A stretch of DNA of 64,000 bases from Nothophaeocryptopus gaeumannii (taxonomy: Eukaryota > Ascomycota > Dothideomycetes > Mycosphaerellales > Mycosphaerellaceae). The position numbers were made by a program, and so were the translations under genes. The stretch is taken from the NCBI GenBank assembly GCA_031771865.1, contig JASISA010000022.1, forward strand, positions 1,054,001-1,118,000, written 5' to 3'. Of this stretch, positions 9,946 to 19,709 are shown one piece after another (the stretch's first letter is position 1; each line of letters begins with the position of its first letter). The notes beneath the pieces are model-generated. The model was not told where the DNA came from. It saw only the letters and a program-made list of their open reading frames with translations, and ran no database searches.

Positions 9946-11153
9946 TCATAGCTTCTTCTTCTCCTGCCGCGAACTCTGCGATCCGAATTTCTCCATCTCC
10001 TCTTCGTTCCCTGCGGTGTTTAAATACATCATTAGCAAATGCTACAGTTCTCCAATTAACCCAAGTAGTTTGCACAACTTACATCTTTTGCCAATGAAAG
10101 ATGGCACGAACCGACCCACTCTCTCCTGATAGATTCGATACTCGGGATATTTACTCGCGCTGATGCCTTCGGTGATTGGAGTGGATCCAACGAAAACACC
10201 CACGTAAGCAATCACGCCGGCACATGTCCAGTTCCACAGCGTGTCGGTTTGGAAGCAGGACCACTGATAGAGTATGATCCAAATCGCCTGCTCGGCGGCG
10301 AAGTTAGGATGACGACTATACTTCCATAACCCAGCTGTGACAAATCCGCGGTCCATTTGGGCTCGCGTCCAACCTTGTGGCACCTTTGCTGTCTTCTGAT
10401 ACTGCTTCTTCGCTGTTTGGAAATCCCACATCTGCTGGTCGGCGAAGTATTCGAATACGACAAGGGCGATGAGAAGGCGACTGAAGATGAGGTCGATGCT
10501 GTTCATCTCTGGGCGGATCAGGGAGGTAAGGAGCATGGAGTAGGTAGGGAGGGTGACACTCCACAGAAGAACCTGTACAGCGTCAGCAAGGTCATGAAAG
10601 ATTAGCTGTTCTTGCTTCAACGCACCAGCTGGAGCGACGATATGAAGACGATGTTCAGCAAGAAGAAGCCAAATGAGCCAATTTTGCCCTTGATCAGCTC
10701 CCATCGGTAGTCCTCGCTGCCAATCTGGTATCCACCTTTACGCCAGTAATTGAAGGTCAATCTGCATGACCACAACACACTGAAAGCCAGCACATTGTCA
10801 ACTCTCTGAGTTGGGACCCCAGCCATCCGAGCCCACAGCGCGTAGTGAATGTTGAAGACGGTTGGCAGTATGCTCCACACTCTGTCTACCTGGCTGTAGT
10901 TCTTGTTGATTTCCGAGATCAGGAAGAAGACCGGAAAGGCAGCGATGCAAAGGGCAAGGCCAGTAATGGCGGGGTTCATCGATACGTAGATATTCTTGAG
11001 GGCATCAGGATCTCCAAGCGATGCGTAGATCTGGTGCGGCAGCGTGTAGAGTTGTGGGAGGAATTGCTGAAACGTCTTGGAATAGTCGGCGCATTCAGCC
11101 AATGTCTTCACTGCCGGCAGAGCCATGCCCGTCCCTCCAAGTGGCACGACCAT
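9946..11153 (-). CDS. steroid 5-alpha-reductase-like membrane protein (DUF1295 family)
   Basis: Three exons: 10626-11153, 10083-10572 and 9946-10010; 1083 nt, 360 residues. The start at 11153 (MVVPLGGTG) is chosen because the open frame further upstream lacks family character and runs into the divergent neighbour. The protein has several hydrophobic helices (ITGLALCIAAFPVFFLISEI, then RVWSILPTVFNIHYALW). The C-terminal half has the signature region WDFQTAKKQY, RGFVTAGLWKYSRHPNFAAE and SKYPEYRIYQERVGRFVPS, typical of DUF1295 / steroid-5-alpha-reductase-type NADPH-dependent enzymes that reduce a lipid double bond in the ER membrane. The substrate is unknown. The last exon encodes a Lys-rich tail ending QEKKKL. 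Its 5' end faces the NDUFAF5 gene 227 bp away. Confidence 0.87.
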
Positions 11154-11380
11154 GATGTTTCTCTCAATGAAGGTGATAGAACTTTTGTCGCGAACAGCAG
11201 TGTTGATCGACGCGATGCACAGCGGATGTATGACGCCCTCGCGGCGCGCACTGGAGCTCTGTGCGCGGAGAGGCTGGAGCGTGCAGGCCAATGGTGAACG
11301 TCACGATCCCAATTACGATTCTCTGCCTGCACACACACATACACACCAAGGATGTACTGAAGAGAACGCCATCTTCGAGC
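11154..11380. promoter_or_regulatory. shared divergent promoter region
   Basis: These 227 bp separate the predicted start codons of the divergent reductase-like and NDUFAF5 genes, so they must carry both promoters and 5' leaders. A CA-rich run (ACACACACATACACAC) lies at about 11330-11346. No defined transcription-factor site was assigned. Confidence 0.55.
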
Positions 11381-12460
11381 ATGAGCTCGCTACTGCTACG
11401 AAACACTCTTCGGCCGCGCCAATGGCATCCGAGCAAATCGATACCGCTCGCAATCCGCGAGTACGCCGTACAAGCTCCCGGAGCACCTACCGTTGAGGTA
11501 TTCGACCAAAGGACGAAATGGCTGCACAAAGAGCGGGCGGCGGCCAACGTGAAGCAGAGTCGCAAGGTAGACTACCTCCGCGATGAGGTCGCCGCTCGTC
11601 TCTGTGATCGCATTCTCGATATCAACAGACCATTTCCGAAAGTGCTCGACTTTGGTGCGAATGCCTGCAACATCGCCCGAGTCTTGACTCGCCCTGATCC
11701 AGATCCCGATTCTGCAAAGCCACACATTGATCCGATCAGCAAGAGAGTAGGCAGCATACTGTGCACCGATACGAGTTCGGCATTATTGCACAGAGATCAA
11801 GATGAGCCATTCAACAAAGATATCAATATTGAGCGTGAAGTGCTCCAGAATCCGGAGTATCTTCCGTACGAGGCAGAATCGTTCGACATGATTCTGTCTT
11901 CATTATCTCTTCACTGGATCAATGACTTACCCTCAGTCTTGACCCAGATGAACCACTGCTTGAAACCGGACGCGCCGGTATTGGCCGCTATGTTTGGCGG
12001 CGACAATCTTTTCGAGCTGCGAGGGTCACTGCAGCTAGCCGAGCAGGAGCGGTTAGGTGGCATTGGTACACACATGTCTCCCTTGGCTGATGTGCGTGAT
12101 GTGGGCAATTTGCTCAACCGCGCCGGTTTCAAACTCCTCACTGTGGACGTCGATGATATCATCGTGGACTACCCAAGCACGTTCGCGTTGATGTCAGATC
12201 TGCAAGTCATGGGCGAGGCAAATGCTGCATTGAGAAGGAGTCCAGGAGGGATCAGTCGAGATGTTCTTCTGTCGACGGAGGCGATCTACCGCGAGCTCTA
12301 CGGAGAACAGCAAGAGGACGGCACAGTAACCATACCAGCGACCTTTCGGATCATCTACATGATCGGCTGGAAAGAGAGCGAGAATACGCCGCAGCCACTT
12401 GAGCGTGGGTCTGGCGATGTGAACCTCAAGGAGCTCTTTGAGGGTGATAAGAAAGGCTGA
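11381..12460 (+). CDS. NDUFAF5: NDUFAF5-like mitochondrial methyltransferase (complex I assembly)
   Basis: Single-exon ORF of 359 residues from the ATG at 11381 (MSSLLLRNTLRPRQWHPSKS). The frame is open 40 codons further upstream, but this ATG gives a typical Arg-rich mitochondrial presequence. The conserved N-terminal signature FDQRTKWLHKERAA is followed by the Rossmann methyltransferase core: motif I VLDFGANACNIARVL and a later segment SFDMILSSLSLHWINDLPSV. The C-terminal part contains DVDDIIVDYPSTFALMSDLQ and FRIIYMIGWK. NDUFAF5 hydroxylates an arginine of the complex I subunit NDUFS7 in the matrix during assembly; this is established for the human protein and inferred here. Length agrees with the family (about 345). 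Confidence 0.93.
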   Translation: MSSLLLRNTLRPRQWHPSKSIPLAIREYAVQAPGAPTVEVFDQRTKWLHKERAAANVKQSRKVDYLRDEVAARLCDRILDINRPFPKVLDFGANACNIARVLTRPDPDPDSAKPHIDPISKRVGSILCTDTSSALLHRDQDEPFNKDINIEREVLQNPEYLPYEAESFDMILSSLSLHWINDLPSVLTQMNHCLKPDAPVLAAMFGGDNLFELRGSLQLAEQERLGGIGTHMSPLADVRDVGNLLNRAGFKLLTVDVDDIIVDYPSTFALMSDLQVMGEANAALRRSPGGISRDVLLSTEAIYRELYGEQQEDGTVTIPATFRIIYMIGWKESENTPQPLERGSGDVNLKELFEGDKKG

Positions 12461-12788
12461 AAGGCCATGATACGCATGTGGCTGGACGATTATGGGTCAT
12501 CAGGACCATGTAGACATGCGGCGCGCATACCCACCAGAGGTCTGTGGGTGCAGTTAAGTAGAGCGAGAGATACAGTTGGCAAACTTCTGACATTCAGAGA
12601 GGCGCGCCAGAGAATTCAGTGTGCTAGATTAACTACCAACGACGAAACAACTTGGACGAAATACCGAAAGCACGCACCCTGTTCTCAGAAATCGCGATCA
12701 TCCTCATCGACCCAGGCACCCGGTATTGCTTGCTCGGGATTCTCGACGATTTTCCAAGACATGCCAGCGTAATGACCACCGGATTGCG
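12461..12788. other. convergent intergenic region
   Basis: The 3' ends of the NDUFAF5 gene (plus) and the NLR-like gene (minus) face each other across 328 bp. Nothing beyond expected 3' UTRs is visible. Confidence 0.45.
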
Positions 12789-14543
12789 TCAAACCGGAAA
12801 TGCCATTGCTGTGGACTCTCGCCATAAGCAATTCCAATCAACCGTGTATCCGAATGCCGATAGTTCAATTGACAGCCTAACGCAGCCTCCCGCTCGCCAC
12901 AAGTCGATAAGTCGGCCCTTGCCTGTGATAAGAAAGATTGCCCAGTCCCTAATCGCCCCATTCAACACGTTTTCATCATCTTGAGGCGACGAACGGCCTC
13001 GAAGCGCGAGGAAAAATTCTGCGAACGGCATGATTCCAAGACGGTACAGAGCGCTTTCTGTGCTGCCCAGGGCGTTCAAATCATTGCCTGCTTGGACACA
13101 TTCTTTCATTCTCGATGAGAGGATGTCTGACGCTTGCACAGTCTCCAAATTGCTGTCTGCCTGCGCTGCCAGTTCAACTGCGTAACAGGTGGCAAGTACG
13201 TGCATGACGGACCGTCCTCCGTTCCCCTCCCAGTTCTCCAGTGGCAATCTGAGCGGAGCGTTGCCGGGAATCTCTACAAGCAAGCGGTCAGTTCTAGATG
13301 CAGAAGTGGCATCGAGAGCAAGTAAGAGAATGTCAAGCTGTCCTCTAGCAGACCGGAGGTCAACGGCAATGTCCAGCAGCTTTACAAGCGAACCAAATCT
13401 TGGCGCATCCTCGGTGTCTAGGTCCAGTTGCTCAAGTCTGTTGCTAAATGTTGACGCTGTGATCGTTAGCAGATCGGTCTCGGTGTCACTATTATTGTAG
13501 GGAACCGCAAGCTTGACGTTCATGGTCGCAATCCAGAAGCAGTCCAAAGGAGCGTACTGGACGGTCGGCTTCACCAACTTTTATTGACGTCTGAGAGGCT
13601 TACCTCGCGATAATTCGCCTCTAGCGAAGACACGCCGTGCTGCTTCAAGAAGAGCGCAGCCTGGAATGAGCCATACGCCACTGCGGTCTTGCAAAGATCA
13701 GCAACGTAGTATGCCCAAGCGTGCAAGCACTGCTCACCTGAAACAGAGACCTGCCCACATCATCGACATCATGTACTCTGGCTTCCCTAGCGCACAACAT
13801 GCGTTTCATGTCCTCTAAGTCGTTCCTCCAACAAGCCTGGAAAATCGGATACGTCTGAGGCAACATCGCTGGACAGTGAAAAGGACACGTCAATCCGGCA
13901 GTCGCTGGCGTCCATGAGATTTGCCATAGCTGGGACAACAGATACGGCGGAAAGCGAATATGGATGCTCGCTGTGGCATAGGCTGCAGGCACCGCGGATG
14001 CGTCTGCGATCGAGCCAGACTTTCGTGAGCAAGGCCTCTGCGCGGCGTCGATGTTCTTGTTCATGTGGATGCTCCCTTGAAGGACTACAGAGTTGTTGCC
14101 AGATGTGTCTCTTTGTAGGTACTTTTGCTGCTCCTCAAATTGCTGCTGAATGCGGCTTGCTAGGTACGCTTGATGCGCCAGTTGCAGCAGACTCCGGCAA
14201 CGCGCTAGTAATTCTCGCATATGGTTTATGGTGTTTTTTTTTGGAAAACAAACATGATTGCCGCTTGATGGCGCTTCGCTGTCCCGGCTCTTCGAAGCTT
14301 TTGAGTGACGGTCGACAGTTGTTCCACTGCTCTAGCAGTGAGTGAGTGCACTTGGTCGAGGAGTTTGCATTCTCCTGCGTTGGTGGAAAGATGTTCGACC
14401 AGATCTACCATCAGGGCTATATCTTCAACAAGTTCTTGAACATCTGACGGTGCATTCTGGATGCTCTGGAACAAGTTCTTGACCCTGCAAGTTGCCTCAT
14501 TGAGCTGAAAGGCCACTCCAACAACAACAACAATCCCTGCCAT
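12789..14543 (-). CDS. fungal NLR/ankyrin-type protein with a frame break
   Basis: Segments in order: 14543 to about 14234, then 13738-14220, 13604-13687 and 12789-13556. GT-AG introns lie at 13688-13737 and 13557-13603. The N-terminus (MAGIVVVVGVAFQLNEATCR, then DVQELVEDIALMVDLVEHLS) has the helical pattern of the fungal N-terminal domain found on STAND/NLR and ankyrin proteins. The middle contains FPPYLLSQLWQISW and YPIFQACWRNDLEDMKRML, then an ankyrin-like VAYGSFQAALFLKQHGVSSL. The C-terminal 256 codons are unrecognised. The first segment goes out of frame at a run of nine A (minus strand) near 14231-14239; one extra base would join it to the next segment. An alternative 61-nt GT-AG intron there also restores frame. 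Such proteins can act in self/non-self or immune-type signalling; that is family inference. Confidence 0.6.
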
Positions 14544-15328
14544 ATTGTTACATGTGATCAGCTTATTCGCGTTCCCAGAGGTTGGACATGAAGAAGCCTC
14601 GCGGGCTGTGCATGCCAGCGCAAAGGGCCTTTCATGTCGTGTCACGATATAAGGCACCTCGCATCGTTTCTTCCTGCACTTGAAAGCCTACCTAGAGCTG
14701 TTCTCAATGGGTGTCCGTATTGAAACATGGAACATATCGCATCCCGCTCATTCTGATGGTCTCGCATGAGGCGAAATGTGATGCACGTCCATGTGATGCC
14801 TCAGGCCTATGTCGTGCATTGAAGAAGATTGATCAGTTTCATGGCTGCTCTTTTATATTACAGCCACCGGGAAGACATGCTGTCGCCGCTCGTACGAATA
14901 TCCACAGTTGCCGCACGCCTGTCCAATCCCAGGACGTATACCGCGATATTGCACAGTATCCTTGTTCTGACGCCTGGAGGGAGGAACGACGTGTTGCACG
15001 TTCGCAGCATTGAGGCGTGCCCTCCATCTGAGCGATCACGTTTGATCTGAGCCACCGCGGCATGCAATGCATCCTACATGTACTGTGCCGTCGCTACAGT
15101 AGCCACAGAACGGCACCTCTGCTGCTGTATAGTTAGTTGATTGGAAGATGATCGAAATGTAAATCGCAACTCGCGTGATGTGAGAGGTCAGGTCAGCTCA
15201 AGGTTTCCCCCTCATAATAAGAATCGTTCACTCGCAGACTACCGACAAGAACGACGCAATGCGCCGGCGCTGACAGCAGGTCCAAAATCCCGAATCTACA
15301 TCTTCTGAAAACTTCAAGCGTCGACGAG
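14544..15328. other. divergent intergenic region
   Basis: Gap of 785 bp between the NLR-like gene and the membrane-protein gene, transcribed away from each other. ORFs here are short and overlapping without protein character. It should contain both promoters. Confidence 0.45.
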
Positions 15329-16179
15329 ATGGTGACCACACGCGATGGAACTTCGACCGACGAGGTCAATCCCTCACCCACCAAACGCGCCACGAGATCC
15401 TCCACCACGAACCACAGCTCTCCAACGAAGGCCGCAACGTCGTCTTCATCCTCTCTGACCAAGTCACGGTCCGCGTCGACGACTGCTGCGCGTCGGGCAT
15501 CAGGATGGTCCCACACTCCTTCGAACCTCACGCTGATCTGGCTGGCGATCTCGCTGCCCTTGGTCATTTGGGACACGGGCTACGTCTTGCTCAGGCCGTA
15601 CAGCATGCCTGGCGGAAGCCTACACAGTCCTATCTGGACACCATACGGGTTGTACGGGAGAATAGATCATGTTTACGGCTTCAAGGCGTACGAAGCGAAC
15701 AATGGGTGGACCGCGGCGCAGGGCTTGTTCAACACGTTCGAAACTGCGGCGTACATTGTGTATCTGTACATCGTGTACGCGCACGGCGAGCAGGAGCCCA
15801 TTCAGGGACGCGGAGCTCCAGACAAGAGTGTCATGGGCCAGTTCCGAGGCCTCAGTGAGGCACGGACGCTTACGGGCAGTCTAGCGACTTACGCGGTGTT
15901 GCTGGCGTACAGTGTCTCTTCGCTCACCTTCTTCAAGACGGTGCTCTATTGCAGGTCTTCCTCTCGCCCAGTCATGACCAATGCTAACCCCTCTCAGGGC
16001 TTATCGAAGCATTATCTGGCTTCGATAATATTGGGCACAACGATTGGGGCACATTGGTGTTTATGTGGATTATTCCGAATGGTGCCTGGCTGATCTTCCC
16101 TCTATACATGATGTATGTCTTTGGATCGGAAATTCTGCAAGGTCTTGATGCTGCTGCTGGTGGCAAGAAGAGAAGTTGA
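15329..16179 (+). CDS. conserved fungal multi-pass membrane protein with a GC-AG intron
   Basis: Two exons, 15329-15950 and 15998-16179; 804 nt, 267 residues. After about 60 Ser/Thr-rich cytosolic residues come membrane segments (LIWLAISLPLVIWDTGYVLL, then FNTFETAAYIVYLYIVYAHG, then SLATYAVLLAYSVSSLTFFK). The second exon gives FDNIGHNDWGTLVFMWIIPN and LIFPLYMMYVFGSEILQGLD. This pattern is typical of an uncharacterised fungal membrane family; I do not know its function. The intron that keeps frame and the expected junction (TVLY-W-LIEALSG) starts with GC, not GT, and ends CTCTCAG with a GCTAAC branch site. Using the neighbouring GT instead gives a premature stop. Confidence in the gene is high and in the exact donor moderate. 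Confidence 0.8.
15951..15997 (+). other. probable GC-AG intron (47 nt)
   Basis: The intron begins GCAGGT and ends CAG, with a branch-like GCTAAC about 10 nt before the acceptor. It is the only splice choice I found that keeps both flanking coding exons in frame (phase 1). Confidence 0.6.
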
Positions 16180-16494
16180 AGTAGCTTGGTGTAGAACGCC
16201 CGGATATCCCCTGCTGAACTGCACGAATGCGATGATGTTTCTATTCTTTCAGAGAAGCATGAAAGCGCTCGATAAATCTACTTAGTGGCAAGCTTTCATC
16301 TGCGTGGAGACTGTGCCGAATTGCGTCGTTCAAACTACCGGGCAACAAGGCACCATGAGCTCTGCTGAGGTGTATTGTATCCTCTCTGCGAAGTGTGAAA
16401 GTTACTGTCTAGATGTCTTCTCGCAATGCCTTAGCCTACTGAGCATGAATCCCTCTCAGCTGTTATCGTACAATATGTACAAAATCTCATAGTC

Positions 16495-17041
16495 TCAACC
16501 TCCAGCTTCCAGACTAGCGAGCTGCTTGCCTAGGTGCTGCAGAAAGTCAGTGCCGTTGGCCATCTTGCTGGCTAAATTCAAGAGTTAGCAAGCTGAGAAC
16601 GTGACCGCCGACAATATATGCATACCGTTTGTAGACCCTTTCTGGCCTCCATCAGAGGGCTTGTAGGCTGTAGGCGCCGCATTTCTGCTCAGAAACACCC
16701 CGACCTCTTTGGCATTGAAGCCATTGACGGACTTATGCTGCTCTTTCAACGAGCCACTGTCTGCCTTTGGACCATTGCTTCCAGGTCCAGACCCAGCATT
16801 GCGAGCTGTCTGCTGCTGCTCCTCCGCTCGACGGGTCCAGGGGTTTGGTGGTGGAGCGCCCGACGCTTGTTTCGGTGGTTGAGATGGAGGATTGGACTGA
16901 GCGGGCGAAGAGGTGCTCGAGCGGTTTTGCGGTGTGCGGGAGGCCTTCTCGTGCTTCCCGCCTCGGCCCCAAACTTGACTTTGATGTTGTCAGCATTCGT
17001 GTAGCGCAGGTCAGATTGGTGACGAGGGTGGCCTACGACAT
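16495..17041 (-). CDS. 144-residue low-complexity protein with a 5-nt first coding exon
   Basis: Three exons: 17037-17041 (ATGTC), 16626-16978 and 16495-16571. Summed length is 435 nt, exactly in frame, 144 residues. The first intron starts GTAGGC and ends with a GCTGAC branch followed by CAAAG; the second starts GTATGC and ends TTTAG. The protein begins MSQVWGRGGKHEKASRTPQN, continues Ser/Pro/Gln-rich with PPPNPWTRRAEEQQQTARNA, and ends with a more ordered part (GFNAKEVGVFLSRNAAPTAY, then NGTDFLQHLGKQLASLEAGG). I do not recognise the family. The tidy exon structure and clean codon phase support a real gene; function unknown. It converges with the membrane-protein gene 315 bp away. Confidence 0.68.
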
Positions 17042-17731
17042 GGTACTTGACACTCCGGATGCTTCAACTTTGCCAACCTGCAACTTTCGGGCAGACCTTC
17101 AAGGCCTCGCGACATCGCTGGGACTCCTGGAGCAAAGCGTGTTTTCGACAATGCGCGGAGAGGAGGATGTGCGCACGAGCAGAGTCGTAGACAACGAATG
17201 CAGGCGGAGAGCACGTGCGGTGGACAAATGTAGAGATGGGGATCGGTTCGACAAGGATTGCATGGAGAAATGTGAAGCTCGAGCCTCAAATCCAACGCGG
17301 TGATCTGTCTCCACTTTCACACACCTCTCGTCTCTGCCCGCGCGTTGATGTCTACTCAAATGCACTGGAGGTGGAGTTGCCTAGTCTGTCCGTACCCAGA
17401 GCATCTCCGGAAGAAGCGTTTCTCCATGTGCTGCACAGCTTGGTGTTCAATGTAGGGAAATAAGCCGCGTGTCGAATCATATGCGAGAACCGGGGCCACG
17501 AGCTGAGCGGAACCGCGGCGACGCAGATCTGTCCAAGGGACCTTCCTTCTCTCACGCCGTACCTGCATCGAGCTTGACGACATCTGCCTCTCTTTGGCAC
17601 GACCGCCGAAGGATACGGCTGCAGCTATTGATGGCGGACCTCTTGGCTGCGGGATGCTGGACACTTAAGAAGAGATCAATCATGTCGGCCAATTCTGCTC
17701 CTCCAGACTTGCTGGCCTTTCGTCTTCGAGG
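17042..17731. other. divergent intergenic region
   Basis: Gap of 690 bp between the 144-residue gene (minus) and the secreted protein gene (plus). It contains several short ORFs without protein character and should contain both promoters. Confidence 0.45.
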
Positions 17732-19544
17732 ATGGTATTCCTCAAAGGTCTTGCGGCGACGCTGCCGCTCGCTTTGTCTATCGTGAATGCTCTTCCACAG
17801 AACGCTCCAGTTGCCAGCCAGGCTGTCAATTCCACCACTTGCAGCGGAAAGACATACACCTATGAACAGCTTGCTGGCTACGGATTCGTAGCCAACAACG
17901 CTCGCGACAAGTACGGTGACACCATTGGCGGCTTTGGCTCTTCCATTGCTATCCAGAAATTGTCCTGGCAGAGGACTGGCAACACATTCACTGGACTGTT
18001 GTACGGTTTGCCAGACCGAGGATGGAATACCGAGGGAACGCTTAACGTAAGTCTTCGAATACGCACCCCATCAATGGGAGATAGCCAATGACCCTCGCTT
18101 TAGTACCAGAACCGCATTCACAAGTTCCTGGTGACCTACACGCCCAATGACACCGCAACTGTTGCTCAGCCTTCACCACCAAACTTACAATTCAAGTACT
18201 TGGACACCGTCCTGTTGACTGATCCAGCGGGAACACCGACATCAGGACTAGACGGAGGTATCAAAGGCCCATACCTGACCTTCCCTGGTATCCATTCGAC
18301 TTTGCTTCTGCCAACTACACCGGCGATGGATTTGGTGGAGCTGGCTCTGGTGGTAACAGGGTCGTGGTCGATTCCGAGGGCCTTGTCGTTGGAAACGATG
18401 GTACCTTCTGGGTCAGCGACGAATACGGTAGGGATTCTATAAGGCTGAAAAGTCGTCTGAGGTCTCAAACTGAGGCTGACTTTCTCGTCCTCTAGGCGAT
18501 TACATCTTCAACTTCTCTCCCACTGGCCAGATGATCGGGGCTATTCGTCCACCAAACGTGAGAACGACGACCAAAGGAGAGCCTTCTGTGAGGCATAGCT
18601 AACGAGTGTTACTTCTAGGCCTTCATTCCGCAACGCAATGGCAGCGAGTTTTTCAGCGCGGACAGCCCACCTCGATACAACCCAGCCCTGGAGCCATTCC
18701 CCACCAACCCGACCACCGGTCGTGCCAACAACCAGGGACTCGAAGGCTTGACAACCAACCCCGAGGGAACCAAGCTTTACGCCCTTACTCAGTCCGCCTT
18801 GAGACAAGATAGTGGCAGTGGTAACCGGGGTACCCGCTATGCTCGCCTTTTGGTGTATGACATCACAGGTAGCAGGAGAGGCATTGCCCCTGAAGCGGAA
18901 TATGTCATTCCACTGAACCACGTTGTACCCACTGACCCGACTACCAATATTGCAAGACAGAGTGAAATCCACTATGTCAGTGACACGCAATTCCTAGTCC
19001 TCGCCCGCGACTCTGGCGCAGGTCGTGGTCAGGGTGCCAGCACCACCAGCATTTACCGCCGCATTGATGTCTTCGATATCAGCAAGGCTACCAACGTTGC
19101 TGGAAAGTCTGATTGCACTACTTGCTCTGTCGCACCCGCTGGTGTGCTCAACTCCAACATGACCGCTGCTCAGTACTGCAGCCCGTTCGTGGATTTCAAC
19201 GTCAACAGCCAATTGAACAGATTCGGCGTCCGAAATGGCGGTGCTCAGAGCGATGGACTTCTGAATGAGAAGTGGGAGTCTATCGCCCTTGTCCCGGTCA
19301 CACCGAACATTGGTTCTCTCAGCAATGAGTACTTCATTCTGTCCTTCTCGGACAATGACTTCATTAGTAAGTACACTCGATACTTGTGACGCTGAAAGGA
19401 TTGTGCTAATGCCGCGCAGCGCAAGATGGATACCTTAAGGGTGGACAGTTCCAGTATAAGGACAGCAGTGGATACAATCTCGACAACCAGGCCTTGTTGT
19501 TCAAGGTCTCTTTGCCAGCAGGATCCAGCCCCTTGGCGGCGTAG
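17732..19544 (+). CDS. secreted phytase/esterase-like protein with a one-base frame break
   Basis: Five exons: 17732-18046, 18104-18427, 18496-18557, 18619-19366 and 19420-19544, all with GT-AG introns. The product starts with a signal peptide (MVFLKGLAATLPLALSIVNA) and matches the 'esterase-like activity of phytase' family. Recognisable blocks are YGLPDRGWNTEGTLN, YTGDGFGGAG, NDGTFWVSDEYG, NQGLEGLTTNPEGTKLYAL and LNEKWESIALVPV. About 500 residues are expected. Exon 2 changes frame near 18290: the first part ends at GPYLTFPGI and the second resumes PFDFASANYTGDGFGG one base out of phase. Splice phases of all other exons add up only if one base is added there. Either the assembly lacks a base or the allele is broken. 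Biochemical substrate is unknown; the protein should act outside the cell. Confidence 0.75.
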
Positions 19545-19709
19545 GTGTGATGCATATAGGCAAGAGCCAACGAATCTGTCCCAATTCTGATGTACATATG
19601 AAACTGGAAATCACGAACCACTCGCTTCAAAGTGGAAGAAACTGTGTTCATTTGGGGTATCTCCTTGAAGAGATTTCTTCTATTGCAAACCCAGACAAAT
19701 TGAGATTCG

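Noticed and set aside
16930..17041. Apparent frameshift at a GGGG run in the minus-strand gene
   Set aside because: An ordinary GT-AG intron with a GCTGAC branch (16979-17036) explains the frame change without any indel.
16767..17303. 178-codon plus-strand ORF
   Set aside because: It is antisense to the spliced 144-residue gene, whose exon phases close exactly; the plus frame shows no motif.
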